Origin: Bisporella sp. PMI_857
Taxonomy: Eukaryota; Ascomycota; Leotiomycetes; Helotiales; Helotiaceae
Direction: 5' to 3'
Assembly (NCBI GenBank): GCA_021307315.1
Contig: JAJSPD010000123.1
Span: forward strand, 17,683-81,682
DNA: 64,000 nt
Below are positions 36,010 to 46,627 of this stretch, piece after piece (positions within the stretch are counted from its first letter, which is position 1; the number at the start of each line of letters is the position of its first letter). The position numbers and the translations under genes are program-made. The notes under the pieces were generated by a model that searched no databases, was not told the DNA's origin, and was given only the letters and a program-made list of their open reading frames with translations.

Positions 36010-38599
36010 ATGAATCGAGACACAAGACTTCCTACGCGCGTAAGCAAAGCTTGTAATAGATGTAAGAAACAGAAGCAAAGAGTGAGTGATATCTTTTACA
36101 GCACGAGAGCCGCATTTGACGCTGCCCAGTGTGACCTGGAACGCCCTTGCCGGCATTGTGTCCATGCTGGGACTGAATGTATAACAGATAATTTACCACC
36201 TCCGAAGTAATAATCCGTCGACTTGTGGTTTATTTCAAAAACTGATTCCCGCGTGCGATTAGAAGGCCAAGGCTGCGAAAGATTGTCCTTGATGAAGCTC
36301 CTACTCCAGAACAGTCCACCAATCCACCGTTCGGACACTCGCAAACTTTCGAGCAATCCCATCTCCCAAGGTTTCGCATGCATGATTCTGCTTCGAATTT
36401 ATTTCGTCAAGCCAGTCCGGTCAATCAGCCTGGCCCTAGCTGGACTTCTCCGAACACTTCGAGTGTGAGTGGCGATCACTGTACAACTCCGCAACTGAGA
36501 AGAGCAAACTCAAATTTTCTCGAGTTCGAGGCCGACTCCGCATTGGCCATCACTAGGAAGGTGTTGCCGCCTGACTGACTTCTTGATTGGAACTAAGGCT
36601 GACAAGAAACAGATTTTTAGAACGCAGAGCTCACCAGGGTTTAAGGAACGAGTCACATCCGCGATTCCTGGTGGTGGCCGCCAATCCACGAATGGAATCA
36701 ACAGTGCCAGCAGTGCACCTGCTCCGCTGATTCCGGTTTCACAGATCATCGGTATGCAATTACCGAACTACGAAGTTTGTAACAAATTATTGGAAACGTA
36801 CTTCTCCACGGTGCACTGGTTTTCTTTGGTGGTGTATGAGCCCAAGTTTAGGAGTCGGTATAATGCAATCATCGGTAGCGGTTTAGCTGGTCGGAACGAT
36901 CACGGATATCTGCTATTGCTCCTCATGGTGTTGGTCATGGGCTGCTGGTATACACCTAAAAATAGCACCAAAGATCTCGGTCTATCTAGTCAAGACATGG
37001 ATGCTTTTCGTAAAGACTTACTGAAAACAGTGCAGCGAGACTTTATGGACCTAATGGACGAGGACTGTTTAGAGTTTGTCCAACTCTGTGCACTCCTAGG
37101 CTCTTTCTATCTCTATCACGGAAAACCACGTTCATCATTTTCAATATTAGGCGCAGCTACAAAGACTGCCCAGGCGATGGACTTGCATCGAGATTCTGAA
37201 GCGAAGTGGCCTTTTGATGACCGGGAAGAGCGAAAACGAGTTTGGTGGACCATATATACATGGGACAGGTCAGTACTACTGCCTTCACTCTTTCACACAC
37301 CTAACAGAGACATAGATTTGCTACCATAACGTATGGACGACCTCTTGGCATTAACGAAAAAGACTGCAACGTGCAGATGCCGGCAGAAATCATTGAAAAT
37401 GTCCATTTTGATACCCGCTTCCAGCCAACGCAGACCTCATTATCATCCTACCAATTTCAACTGAATCTGGTATATCGGATCGCCTCTCCGCTTTTGGAGG
37501 ACATATATGGTATGCGCAGCGCCTATGATATGGAGCTCTCCTCAAAGCTGCCAAGCATTGTGGCAACAGCAAACCAAGCGCTACTCAGCTGGCAGAACGA
37601 CTTGCCGCACCACTTGTCGATCGATCGCCTCAATGATCTTACAACGAACTCGCCGGCAGAGGAGAAGATGCACAAGCTCCAGGCTTTATCGCTACAATTG
37701 ACTTACGACAACATTATGATAGTGCTACATCGTCCCATGCTAGCTGGTCAAGGACATGCTGGACACTCTGAGACACTGGGGGCAATTTCTCCAGCGTCTC
37801 ACTCTCCTGAAGATTTCCGAGAAGTTAGCTTTAACCGATGTTTGAGATCAGCACTGCGGATATCCAACATTCAACAACGAAAGCCAAACCTATTTACACT
37901 GGCTCGGGCAACTCACCTAGTATCATTCTTAGGCATGAATTTATTCACAGCCTCGGTTGTCCTGTTTATCTGCGCACTTTCAGACACTCTATCTGATACT
38001 GCCCAGGAAGCTAAGCGTGGTCTAAGGAGGACCCTTCAGATGCAAAAGTCGTTGTCAAACTACGCATCGTTGTCGATGCAGTGTGCCACTATTCTCGAAG
38101 ACCTTGTGCAGCTTATTCTAAAGAAAGAAATGGAGGAAATGCTACAAGAAAACGCTGCTGGAGAGGAGGGCATGTCTCCAGAACATGAAGAGCTTCAGAG
38201 TCGGAGATTACAAGGCGAGGCTGAAGCATTACATGTAGAGCACCATGACTCATACCCAATTAGTGTTGCTGAAGATTCTATGCAACCTGCTGGCTCTCAA
38301 TTCAAGCAGAGTCTTCGGACGCTTCAACAAGGTAAGTACCTCTGCTATCTCGTATTTAAATTCTTTATAGATATTGATTACTGGCAGTTTTCCATGATAA
38401 CAGCATGCTACGATACCAAAGTGGTCGAGAGAGCGATCCAACAACTCGTCAATGTTACCAAGAATATATGCCAGCTGATACAGGCAACAATCCTGTTGGA
38501 TTTGGCTCGACCGATCTTGGATTCAATGGCCTTAGTTACACCAGAGTTGAGGATCTTGGTCAGTTCTGGCTTTGGAATATGGACGAATTTAATTACTAG
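36010..38599 (+). CDS. Zn(II)2Cys6 transcription factor with fungal_trans domain
   Basis: Six exons (36010-36081, 36130-36206, 36263-36560, 36598-37268, 37316-38331, 38388-38599), 781 aa. The N-terminal zinc cluster (about residues 14-41) has CNRCKKQKQR, then after intron 1 CDLERPCRHC and a last Cys (six in all). The middle homology/fungal_trans region (about 220-480) includes LLETYFSTVHWFSLVVYEP, GAATKTAQAMDLHRDSE, ERKRVWWTIYTWDR and TYGRPLGINEKDC. An acidic/aromatic C-terminus ends DLGQFWLWNMDEFNY, a typical activation-domain tail. Intron 3 (36561-36597) would be only 37 nt; a larger intron starting at GTGAGT near 36473 is an in-frame alternative that drops about 30 residues. The gene lies between a sugar transporter and a polyol dehydrogenase, so a pathway-specific pentose or polyol regulator is a reasonable hypothesis. 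Confidence 0.88.
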
Positions 38600-38641
38600 A
38601 TTAAACTCGTTGTGTGGTTTCCATATATCCCGCCATGGTGA

Positions 38642-39909
38642 TCAAACTTGACCCGGTACAATTCCTCGAGGACCATAAATGATACTTTTGATCCCACCGT
38701 TCTTGCCTGTCTCAACAAACGCTTGCTCAGCAGAATCGAATTCATACGAATTGGTGATTAGTGGCCCCAGATTTATTCTCTTTGATGCAAGCAACTCGAT
38801 CGCGAGCGCATAATCTCCAGGCCCATACCGGAAGCTCGTCTTGTACAATCCCTCCTTTGAACATAGTTCTCCCACTGGGAAGGAAATATCTGTAGCCCCA
38901 AGACCAGCTTGGATGAATGTACCACCCTTCTTCAGCGCAAATATACCCGCTGCGATGCAGCTCTGCACCCCTGTAGCATCAATAACTACATCTGCACCAG
39001 AGGGCAGCCCTGACTCTATCAAGATGTTTTGCGCATTCTCTGCTGGTGAAGTGGGTCTCATCTTGTATGTGTGCGTCGCCGCGTATTTCAGTGCGAATTT
39101 CAGTCTGGAATCAACGATATCTGTCACCACCACGGCCGAAGCTCCGAATGATTTCGCCACGGCACAACACAACAAACCAATGGGGCCCGCACCCATAATC
39201 AGCACATTATTTCCAATGCCAATGTTCGCTAATTTTGTGCAATGTACAGCAATGCTAAGGGGCTCTACTAATGCTCCCTCCTCAATAGAGATATGCTTCG
39301 GAAGTATGTAGCAAAAGTCTTCCGGCACTGTATAGTATGCTGTGAGCGTGCCATCGACAGGAGGCGTAGCTGCAAAATGTATCTCGTCACAGAGATTATA
39401 CTTCCCACTACGGCAGAAGGTGCATGTTCGACAGGGCATGCCGGGCTCGATGGCCACTCTGTCACCGATTCGTAGGCTTTTTATATCGGACCCAAGTCGC
39501 ACAACTATTCCTGCAGATTCGTGCCCGAGGATGAGCGGCTCTTTGACAGTGAATGACCCGATACAGCCGTGTTTCCAATAATGGACCTGGACAGCGCTAT
39601 CAGCCCATGCTCGATTTAAAGGGCATTGAACGCAAGAAATGGTTCATACATCGCTTCCGCATATGCCTGTGGCTATCACTTGTATGAGTACATGTTTGGT
39701 CGAGGGTAATTGAGGAGTTTTCCTGGTCTCGTAGAAGAATTCTCCTTGTTTTCTTAGCACGAAGACCTGATTTTGCTTTGTGGATGTTAGCTCCGAGCCT
39801 TCGAGGTGATATCTCAACGCACCTCAGAAACGTGCAGATCCGTACCATGACCGTTCGTTTTGATTATTGCAGGCGAGAGTTTCTCGGGGGGTACAATTGT
39901 GGTAGGCAT
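38642..39909 (-). CDS. Zinc-dependent polyol dehydrogenase (xylitol / L-arabinitol / sorbitol dehydrogenase family)
   Basis: Three exons (complement of 38642-39586, 39650-39798, 39846-39909), 385 aa. It is a medium-chain dehydrogenase of the polyol class. Catalytic zinc ligands are visible: C68 (TGICGSDVHYW), H93 and E94 (LGHESAG). The structural-zinc lobe has four cysteines (CRTCTFCRSGKYNLC). The Rossmann fold shows GAGPIGLL, with Asp in VVVTDIVDSRL after beta-2, indicating NAD+ rather than NADP+. FAATPPVDGTLTAYY is typical of xylitol and L-arabinitol dehydrogenases. The start at 39909 gives MPTTIVPPEKL and an in-frame join across a 47-nt intron; no other in-frame ATG is available downstream. 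In the fungal pentose pathway such enzymes oxidise L-arabinitol or xylitol to ketoses. Its stop lies 42 bp from the stop of the convergent transcription factor. Confidence 0.9.
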
Positions 39910-40792
39910 CTTACGTTCCCTATTGTCGTCGAATGTATCTCACCTGAAGATAGAACTTGGTGAATCGGAAAATTCAAGGCAAGAGTGATTCAATTTGACT
40001 ATTATCCCACAATGTCTTAACTTTAAGAACATGGTAGTGTGTGATCTGGTACCTTACTTGGTATAGTACGGCTCGGAGATCGGAACCGACGCTAGAAAAA
40101 AAAAGGTGTGTTCGGAACCGTGACTCGGAACCTGTGTTCGGCCCCTTTTCTTCATCCAGGCGACATACTTTTTTTTCAGACCTCAAAAAGATACGATAAA
40201 TTGGCGATTGATTCAAGTCTATATGCAGCGTTTAAAATGCCTTGGCATGTCCTCTGAGATCGCATGATTTCTCTACACATTTCAAGTCACTAAACTCTAT
40301 CACGTCAACTTCTAGTTTACGGACGATTCCACTTCCTAACTTTATACCAGTAGAATGGAAATCAATCAATCAAGACCCGGTAGTAGCTTAAATTTTTTAT
40401 CATATTCAAAGGCGTCCTACATGGTCGTTTATTTCAGCTTTGCCCAGCTGATAGTGATGCTACCTAACGCCTTGATAGGTGATAAGTCATCCCGGAATGG
40501 CTCGTCGGACAACATTGCGGCATCAGACTGTTGAAACTTGTGTCATCGGTTAAGTCGAAAATTGATCACTTTCGTACAAGCCCAAACAATTATCCAAGGA
40601 AGAATATTCATCAAGGAGTAGATAATCCCTGAATCACCAATAAGTGTAGAGTATTTGCCCTTAGCAGGCTACAGGCACAAACACCCCACTTACAACTGTT
40701 TTGCGCCTATAAAAAGTAACTTTTGTCCACGCTATATAACTCATATACAACCAGGTAATTCTTCATATTTTGCTGCTTGATATCTAATCGCA
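39910..40792. other. Spacer between polyol dehydrogenase and hydrolase pseudogene
   Basis: Promoter region of the dehydrogenase on its left side. The remainder is AT-rich with no recognised coding sequence. Confidence 0.45.
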
Positions 40793-41800
40793 ATGTGGGT
40801 AAGTCTACTGGTTTCCTTGGTCTGGTCAAAACTAAGTGTCTTTTCTCTTCCAGAGCCCAACTGATACCTCATACTTCACTTGAACCCACGGCCACCATCG
40901 CACATAAACACGATCCTATTCCAATTGGTTTTGATCTCTACAGTCCTGATGCGACGTCCGAAAAGCCAGGCGCCGTCATCGCGTACTATCATGCAGGAAC
41001 TACCTACTTGGGCTCTAAGAAGTTCGGATTTCCAGCTTCGTTGCGGGAGGGTTGCAGTGAGCGAGGATGGACGGTTGTTTCCGTGGATTATTGATTACTA
41101 CCGGAAAGCTCGATTACTGATATAATGGAGGGTTTGAAGGATATGTGAACATAGTAACTCACATCGATTTTTGGAGGCGTTCTGAAGCTGACTCTGTCCA
41201 CTAAGTGCCCACAACAATCTCAATAGTGAGCTCAAGCGGCGGGTCCTCACCCTTGTCAATCTCGAAATAGTATTCGTCAGCAGGGGAAGCGCTGGAGGAT
41301 ACTTAACGTTCCGGTCTGGCCACATGGTCACTCCTCGACCCGCTGGTCTCGTTGCAATGTATGGTGATGTTTTTGTTGGAGAGTGGTACAGTAAGCCGAA
41401 TACAGCGGACGCTCTCGTTGGTGGTACACGACTTGGTGACGTTGAATAGCATTCCGTTGAAATAGAAAAGTTCTTTAATAGTAATAGGAAGGCTGTCGCA
41501 GGCGGGCCTTTCAAGAACCGAACGGAAGTTCATTCAATGTTCTACCACTACCTTAGAGGAGAATTTATCCCCCCCCCTTGACTTTATTTTCGTGTTACTA
41601 ATTACTTGGTCTAGTTCTTAAGCGCACTTTCGGTATTGACTCTCTAGAGCTTTTCAAAGAACCTGACCCCTAAGGGCCTTGACAATGAACTTTACTTGCC
41701 TGAGGGTAGAGATCATTTCTGGGATGTTGGTGAGGAGCAGGATGTCCTCGAGGCCAAAGCCAAGATTTGGAAATTTTTAGACCAAATTGAATTCCATTAG
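40793..41800 (+). pseudogene. Inactivated alpha/beta-hydrolase fold gene
   Basis: Plus-strand segments follow the order of an alpha/beta-hydrolase-3-like protein: PIGFDLYSPDATSEKPGAVI, then YYHAGTTYLGSKKF, then RGWTVVSVDY. At 41092-41094 the frame meets TGA where family members have Arg in a DYRLLPES motif, and reading on gives LLPESSITDIMEGLKDM. Further stops follow at 41146-41148 and 41152-41154. Later segments (SAGGYLTFRSGHMVTPRPAG near 41285-41345, GEWYSKPNTADALVGGTRL near 41365-41435, and the last roughly 40 codons ending WKFLDQIEFH at 41800) are in other frames or behind stops. CGA-to-TGA and tryptophan-to-stop changes would be C:G to T:A transitions, the direction produced by RIP, but the number of sites is small. 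Non-functional as it stands. Confidence 0.8.
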
Positions 41801-42938
41801 TGAAGGTATCTGCACAATTTTGCCCTGAGCCATTTTTAAGCAAGCATCTTAGAGCAATATTTGTTATTATTTACGCTTGGAACATAGCTCGCGTATTATA
41901 TTGTTTTGTTAGAAGGACTAAGTCCAATGATCCAAACCTAATTCTATAGATAAATTTCTAGATGTGCGACCTAAAAGTACTATTTAAGTTTGCAGAAAAA
42001 TGTCTGAAAACGGCCATTACAGTAGAAACTAGACGGTTTCATATATCCGCGGCATAATAAAAAGTCATAAATAAGTAGCTAGATAGTTTGTATACTCTCT
42101 TTTGTACTTCCATAATAATAGGCGGTCATATTTGTAGTCGTCGTAACATAGTTGAATGAACCCGCCCGGCTATTCCACTACTAGTCGCCATTGATAGCAA
42201 GTGGCGTGACATGGAACGGATATACCGTTAGTATTGTTGGCGAGGACGATATTCTAGTGCAGGGTTGACCACATAAAATGGCTCAACGCGAAGATTGGCT
42301 GGAGTCTAGTTTCCATAACTGTTAAGATCCCCAGAACATATTCGATTGTCACAACCCTGATGAACCCAGAAGCTCGTCTTAATCTCCCGAACTGACGCTA
42401 TTTAGATGACCTCTTATCCATATAAGTATACAATGTCAATCATTCACGGATATTCCTGAAAGATCTCGCTTCAATCCTCTCGAGGCTACTTCCGGAAACA
42501 ACATTGAACATCTCACGTGACTTCCCGTCTGCAATATATCTTCAAAAGGTCGCACATACAGAACACGATAATTCTATCATACTATTTAGGATACATCGGA
42601 TCGGATTGAATTGACTTGCACTCGTGACATAGAACTCCCCTAGAAGGCGGAGGCGGCGACTTTATCCTATCCAGCCTGATCGCCACAAATTAACTGACGG
42701 TAACATGGAAGGAAATGTTCAACTACAACATCGGCAACTCTGTGGCTCCTAACATCGACAATGCCCAACAGAAAACTGCCGAGCTCTAGTTTTACTCGTG
42801 ATTATCCGTAAATTGAACAAATATGTACCCCAGATCTGCGTCAGCTACTTAAATAGATCAACATAAGTATAAACACTTGCCGAATCCTCAAAATACGATT
42901 CTTGAACCCAAACAATAACCACTAAACGCTCCATCAAA
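41801..42938. other. AT-rich spacer
   Basis: No recognised coding sequence or RNA gene. The right end is the promoter of the small secreted protein gene at 42939. Confidence 0.5.
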
Positions 42939-43693
42939 ATGTTAACCTCACTTCTCTTACTCGCCTTTGCAGCTTCCGGGCTTACCCAGCCTCCAGAAGG
43001 TTACAGGACGGTATATATCACCTCCGCAGTCGACACAACTTTCCGCATCGTTCCTACCTCGCCAAAAAACGGTAGCACTATAGTTGTGTATGTCCTTTAC
43101 TCGCTTCTTGAGGCTCACTGGTCTGATAATCGTGGTGTATAGACAGAAAGCGAAGAATGCCGTAGAGCAACAATGGTATATCAAGGCAAACTCAACCAAG
43201 ATTCAATTGGCAAATACGACGTTGTGCTTGGATGCTGGTCCTAAAAGTGTGTTCTTGTTCCAATCTTTCGTTTGCAATTAGAAAGGGAATTTAGAGAAGG
43301 ACAAGTGCACAAAGTAGCAGATGCTAATGTTGTTATGAAAAGCGAACTGGAAAGATATGGCCCCGATATACGTGAAAGAATGCCTCGCGACCGAAGTAGC
43401 CCAGAACTGGACGGCATTGGCTGATGGAAGGATCGCGTTGGCTGCATCCTCAAACCCACGTAAGTCGCCTTTTCTCCATGATAGCTATTTAGGTAAAGAT
43501 GGGAAAGGTCAAAATAAGTCAAGAAACGAGTGAGTGCTGATATGTTGGCGATATAGAGGAATGTATTGATCTTCAGTATATGAGGGCTACGCCTAATAAC
43601 CCTGTTGGATTGTATACCTGTCAGGGACTCAACAATATAGGAGCAGCGGACAAAGGGATCAATTGGCCACTCACCAATGTTACCACGCCATGA
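42939..43693 (+). CDS. Small secreted protein, ricin-B / beta-trefoil-like
   Basis: Four exons (42939-43087, 43143-43246, 43343-43459, 43557-43693), 168 aa, assembled in frame from pieces too short to stand out singly. A signal peptide (MLTSLLLLAFAASGLTQ) precedes a mature domain with beta-trefoil-like repeats: TTFRIVPTSPKNGSTIVV, QQWYIKANSTKIQLANTTLC, QNWTALADGRIALAASSNPQ and ECIDLQYMRATPNNPVGLYT. Q-x-W-type positions (QQW, QNW) and C-L-D/C-I-D contacts resemble ricin B-type lectin repeats. Six cysteines remain after processing. Introns are 55, 96 and 97 nt. A role as a secreted carbohydrate-binding protein is possible; no enzymatic motif is visible. The family call is by pattern only. Confidence 0.75.
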
Positions 43694-45030
43694 CAGAGCT
43701 TTCCAAAGTCTTGGCTTGAAGGATATGCACCTGGTGGTTCAATAAATTGTCAAGGTAGTAGATATGCAAAATGAATTGTATATATGAATGATAGTTCTTT
43801 GCAATGTTGAGTTCGGCGGTCTGAGAATCAAAAGCCAGAATATATTGTCACTCAAGCTTTGATAAAAAAAGTAATTCTGTCTCGGTCTAGCCCTTTTCTG
43901 CATGTAAGTCAGTTTGGCGCTGGGTGTTCAAGGAGGACATGCTCCAGCTGACACCTCCACGTTTAAAATAATATTACAAACCCAAATTTCAGCGCTATTA
44001 AAGCTGATGAAAGGGCTTTATTGCAAGTATTCTAAACTAAAGAAAAAAAAGTAAAGTTCGAAAGATTGTCAACCAAGTTAGGCATGGGGAACACGTGCCA
44101 TTGGTTTTGAATAGGAAAGCATATCCTAGTGATCATGCGGTAGATGTGACAGTTACATTCTACAGAGCAATAAAAGGGTTCGGCAAAAGCTTTAAGTTTC
44201 GGCACGTAAAAAGTTGCTAGAAATACGGAGAGTATAAATAGAAAACTCGGAGTGTAATAAATAAGGTAGAGATTAGTCTTTGTATCAATAAGACCTGATT
44301 TGTGCCACACTACTCTACCCACTTTACCATAGTTTTGTGCGCTTTTTGGCATGTTCCTTTTGGCTGAATCTCTCTCTAATATGCACCACGTGACAACCGG
44401 CTGGGCAGCCTGAATAATCAACGTTGGGGCCTTAAGTAAGTGGGTCCGACTCCATTGTAGCGCTGCTGCTAATTTGGGTGTATAAACCGGGACTTTACAC
44501 AAGGATTGGAGTAGGCATTTTTGACAGCGGCTGTATGCGTTTCAGTCTTTCAGGAAGACAATCCGGGACACCAAAGCTTCAATTAATATTTCACAAGTTC
44601 TACCTGGCCGTAAAGTCGGCGGCTCCTGCGGGCTACTTGGGCTTCAACTGATTGGTCTGGGCACGCTGTGTTTCAGTACCCATACTGCGCGACCCAGTAG
44701 AAATACTTGAAACGTAATAGTATACACAAATTTTGATTTTGACTTATATTTTTATAAATTTCGTTTATAGTGTTGTAAAATTGTTGTTACAGTTTTAATT
44801 TAATACCCCCCCCCCCCCCAAAAAAAAAAATCGTTCTCGGAAAATTTTTAAAATTTGTTTTAACATAACAATTTAAAGCGAACAAAAATTTCGATTTATA
44901 AACTTTAAAAAAAAAAAAGGTGTAAACGACTATTAATTGTTATCACGGGAAAAACAAGCTACCAAAAAAAAAAAAAAACCTGTACTTTATATGCAAAACA
45001 CTGGCCAGGGGCGAGTGTAAGCGAGCGCTG
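43694..45030. other. Gene-free spacer with low-complexity DNA
   Basis: A 156-codon open frame on the minus strand (44032-44502) has no domain and an implausible composition, and I do not call it. From about 44720 the sequence becomes very AT-rich with homopolymer runs: C14 at 44806-44819, immediately followed by A11. Confidence 0.5.
44745..45000. repeat. Low-complexity AT-rich tract with long homopolymers
   Basis: Contains a C14 run (44806-44819), several A11-A15 runs (44820-44830, about 44907-44918 and 44964-44978) and T-rich stretches. It looks like repeat or mutated transposon DNA rather than unique sequence. Assembly accuracy in such runs is doubtful. Confidence 0.65.
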
Positions 45031-45100
45031 TAGTGTCAGGGGCCGAGCCATAAAAGGCCGAGCCCCAAGGGGCTCTAAGCGAGGTAGGGCCATGACACTA
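45031..45100. repeat. Palindromic GC-rich element in AT-rich DNA
   Basis: Ends are an 8-bp perfect inverted repeat, TAGTGTCA (45031-45038) and TGACACTA (45093-45100), with imperfect pairing continuing inward. Inside are two copies of GGCCGAGCC and a 7-bp stem with AA loop, GAGCCCC-AA-GGGGCTC (45060-45075). The GC-rich block stands out sharply from surrounding AT-rich sequence. It could be a MITE-like or transposon-end fragment, or a structured RNA element. Nothing codes here. Confidence 0.6.
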
Positions 45101-45781
45101 ATGTGCTTACAGACAAGCAACAGAAACTGTTAAAGCACTTTTTTTCAGATGCATGAAATAAAACGCATACCGAACGCAAATTCTAGCGCACACAAATACA
45201 AGAAAAGTAACTTTTCTTTCTATTTTTAAAAAAAAGCTTTATTTGACCCGGAGAAATAAACTCTAAATATAAACGCGGTTCGAACAGCGATCAAGTTTGC
45301 TATTGCTACAAAACGCTTAAACATGAAAATAAAACAAGCAGTCAACACTTCACAACAATAAATCCTATTTTATTCTCTTACCTCGACTAACCATCAGCAC
45401 TCTCGTGTTTTTAGCGGGTCTTGCTTCAGTCGCTGACAATAGGACATTGAACACTTGGAGGAAATAATCTTCAAGCTCACTTGCTACTAACCCCACACGA
45501 GACCCCCGTTTGATTAAGGCAGTGAAAGTGGAAATTATTGGAAGAGGCATTTCTGTTTACAACCGGGCAAATAAACTATTTCATCATCATCTATTTTGCG
45601 GTGATTTCCGCGATACTAAAAACACAGCCACCACTGGCGTTTTGTAGCGTTGGCTGTCCCAGCCTCGACATTTTGTCCTAGGTCGAGAAAACTCCCTCCA
45701 TCTCCCCTTCTTACCTATGGCAGGTCTTACTGTTTGGCACTGGACACTCAACGAAAAAGCTTTCTTTATCCACAGTTAAAT
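45101..45781. other. Spacer upstream of the CFEM-like gene
   Basis: AT-rich on the left. It holds the promoter of the plus-strand gene whose start codon begins at 45782. A 61-codon minus-strand frame (45365-45550) has no recognisable features. Confidence 0.45.
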
Positions 45782-46627
45782 ATGTAAGTCATTTACATAA
45801 TCGATATCTACCCCTATTGATGACATGCTAGGCATCGAATTCCATTGGACATAGTGTCCCATATTATCTTTCTCGCGCTTAGCTGCACGCTTTTTTGTCC
45901 CGTATCACATTCCATAGGCCCAATCGATGGATTAGGGGCTGTGGTTACAATCAACGAAGTGGCCGGTTTTACCGATCAACGAGTATGCGTTCAGTACTGT
46001 CTTTGGAATCCCGGGGGAGACGATGTACGAGCACATATGGGCTGTCCCGCCCCGAATGGCTGGGGCCGCAATGTCTGCTTCTGTCGCAATGATCTTGCCA
46101 CATACGCACACTCTTGGATTACCGACTGTGTCAACTACAGATGTCAATCTAATACTGCAGAGATTCAAATAGCGGTATCGATGTTTGACAATTATTGTGC
46201 GCCGGGAAGGACAAATGCACCACAAACAAATATTGTAATAACGACACAGGCAGATTCAAAAGGGAGCAGCAATATTGATAGCGCCGGGACTGCCACCGTG
46301 GTATCTACTGTTCCTATCTCGACGCTGGCAGCCCCGTCCCTGTTGCCTACGCCTGGATATTCAGGGCCGTCCTCGCCCACGTCTCTGGTCACTTCACCAC
46401 CCCCAGCAGGATCGTCTCCAGGAGGGCCATTGTCTCCCGCTACAGGCGATCCGTCTAATAATAGCAATGGCACCAGAGTGCAGACGGTTGCAATTGTGAT
46501 CCCTATTATAGCGGTCCTCGTTGCGGCTGTCGCAGTTGCTTATTTCTATTTTCGATGGAAGAAGGCGCGGCTTGCGATGGTGTTGGAGGTTAGGGGTGAG
46601 GTACTTCCACCAAGTTATAAGAAATAG
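45782..46627 (+). CDS. Cysteine-rich CFEM-like single-pass membrane protein, start codon split by intron
   Basis: Model join(45782-45783, 45832-46627), 265 aa. No ATG exists in frame in the long open frame that starts at 45832. The AT at 45782-45783, before a GTAAGT donor, joins across a 48-nt intron (acceptor CTAG) to G at 45832 and creates ATG in the right frame, giving MHRIPLDIVS and a hydrophobic signal peptide. The ectodomain (about 40-128) has eight cysteines spaced C-x3-C ... GC ... C-x-C-x14-C-x4-C-x17-C, close to the CFEM pattern. A Ser/Thr/Pro-rich stalk (about 130-210), a TM helix (about 213-237, VAIVIPIIAVLVAAVAVAYF) and a short basic cytosolic tail ending VLPPSYKK follow. A cell-surface sensor or adhesion role is plausible. 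The eight-cysteine match is approximate. Confidence 0.75.

Noticed and set aside
44032..44502. 156-codon minus-strand frame
   Set aside because: No domain, unusual composition, repeat-rich flank and no splice partners.
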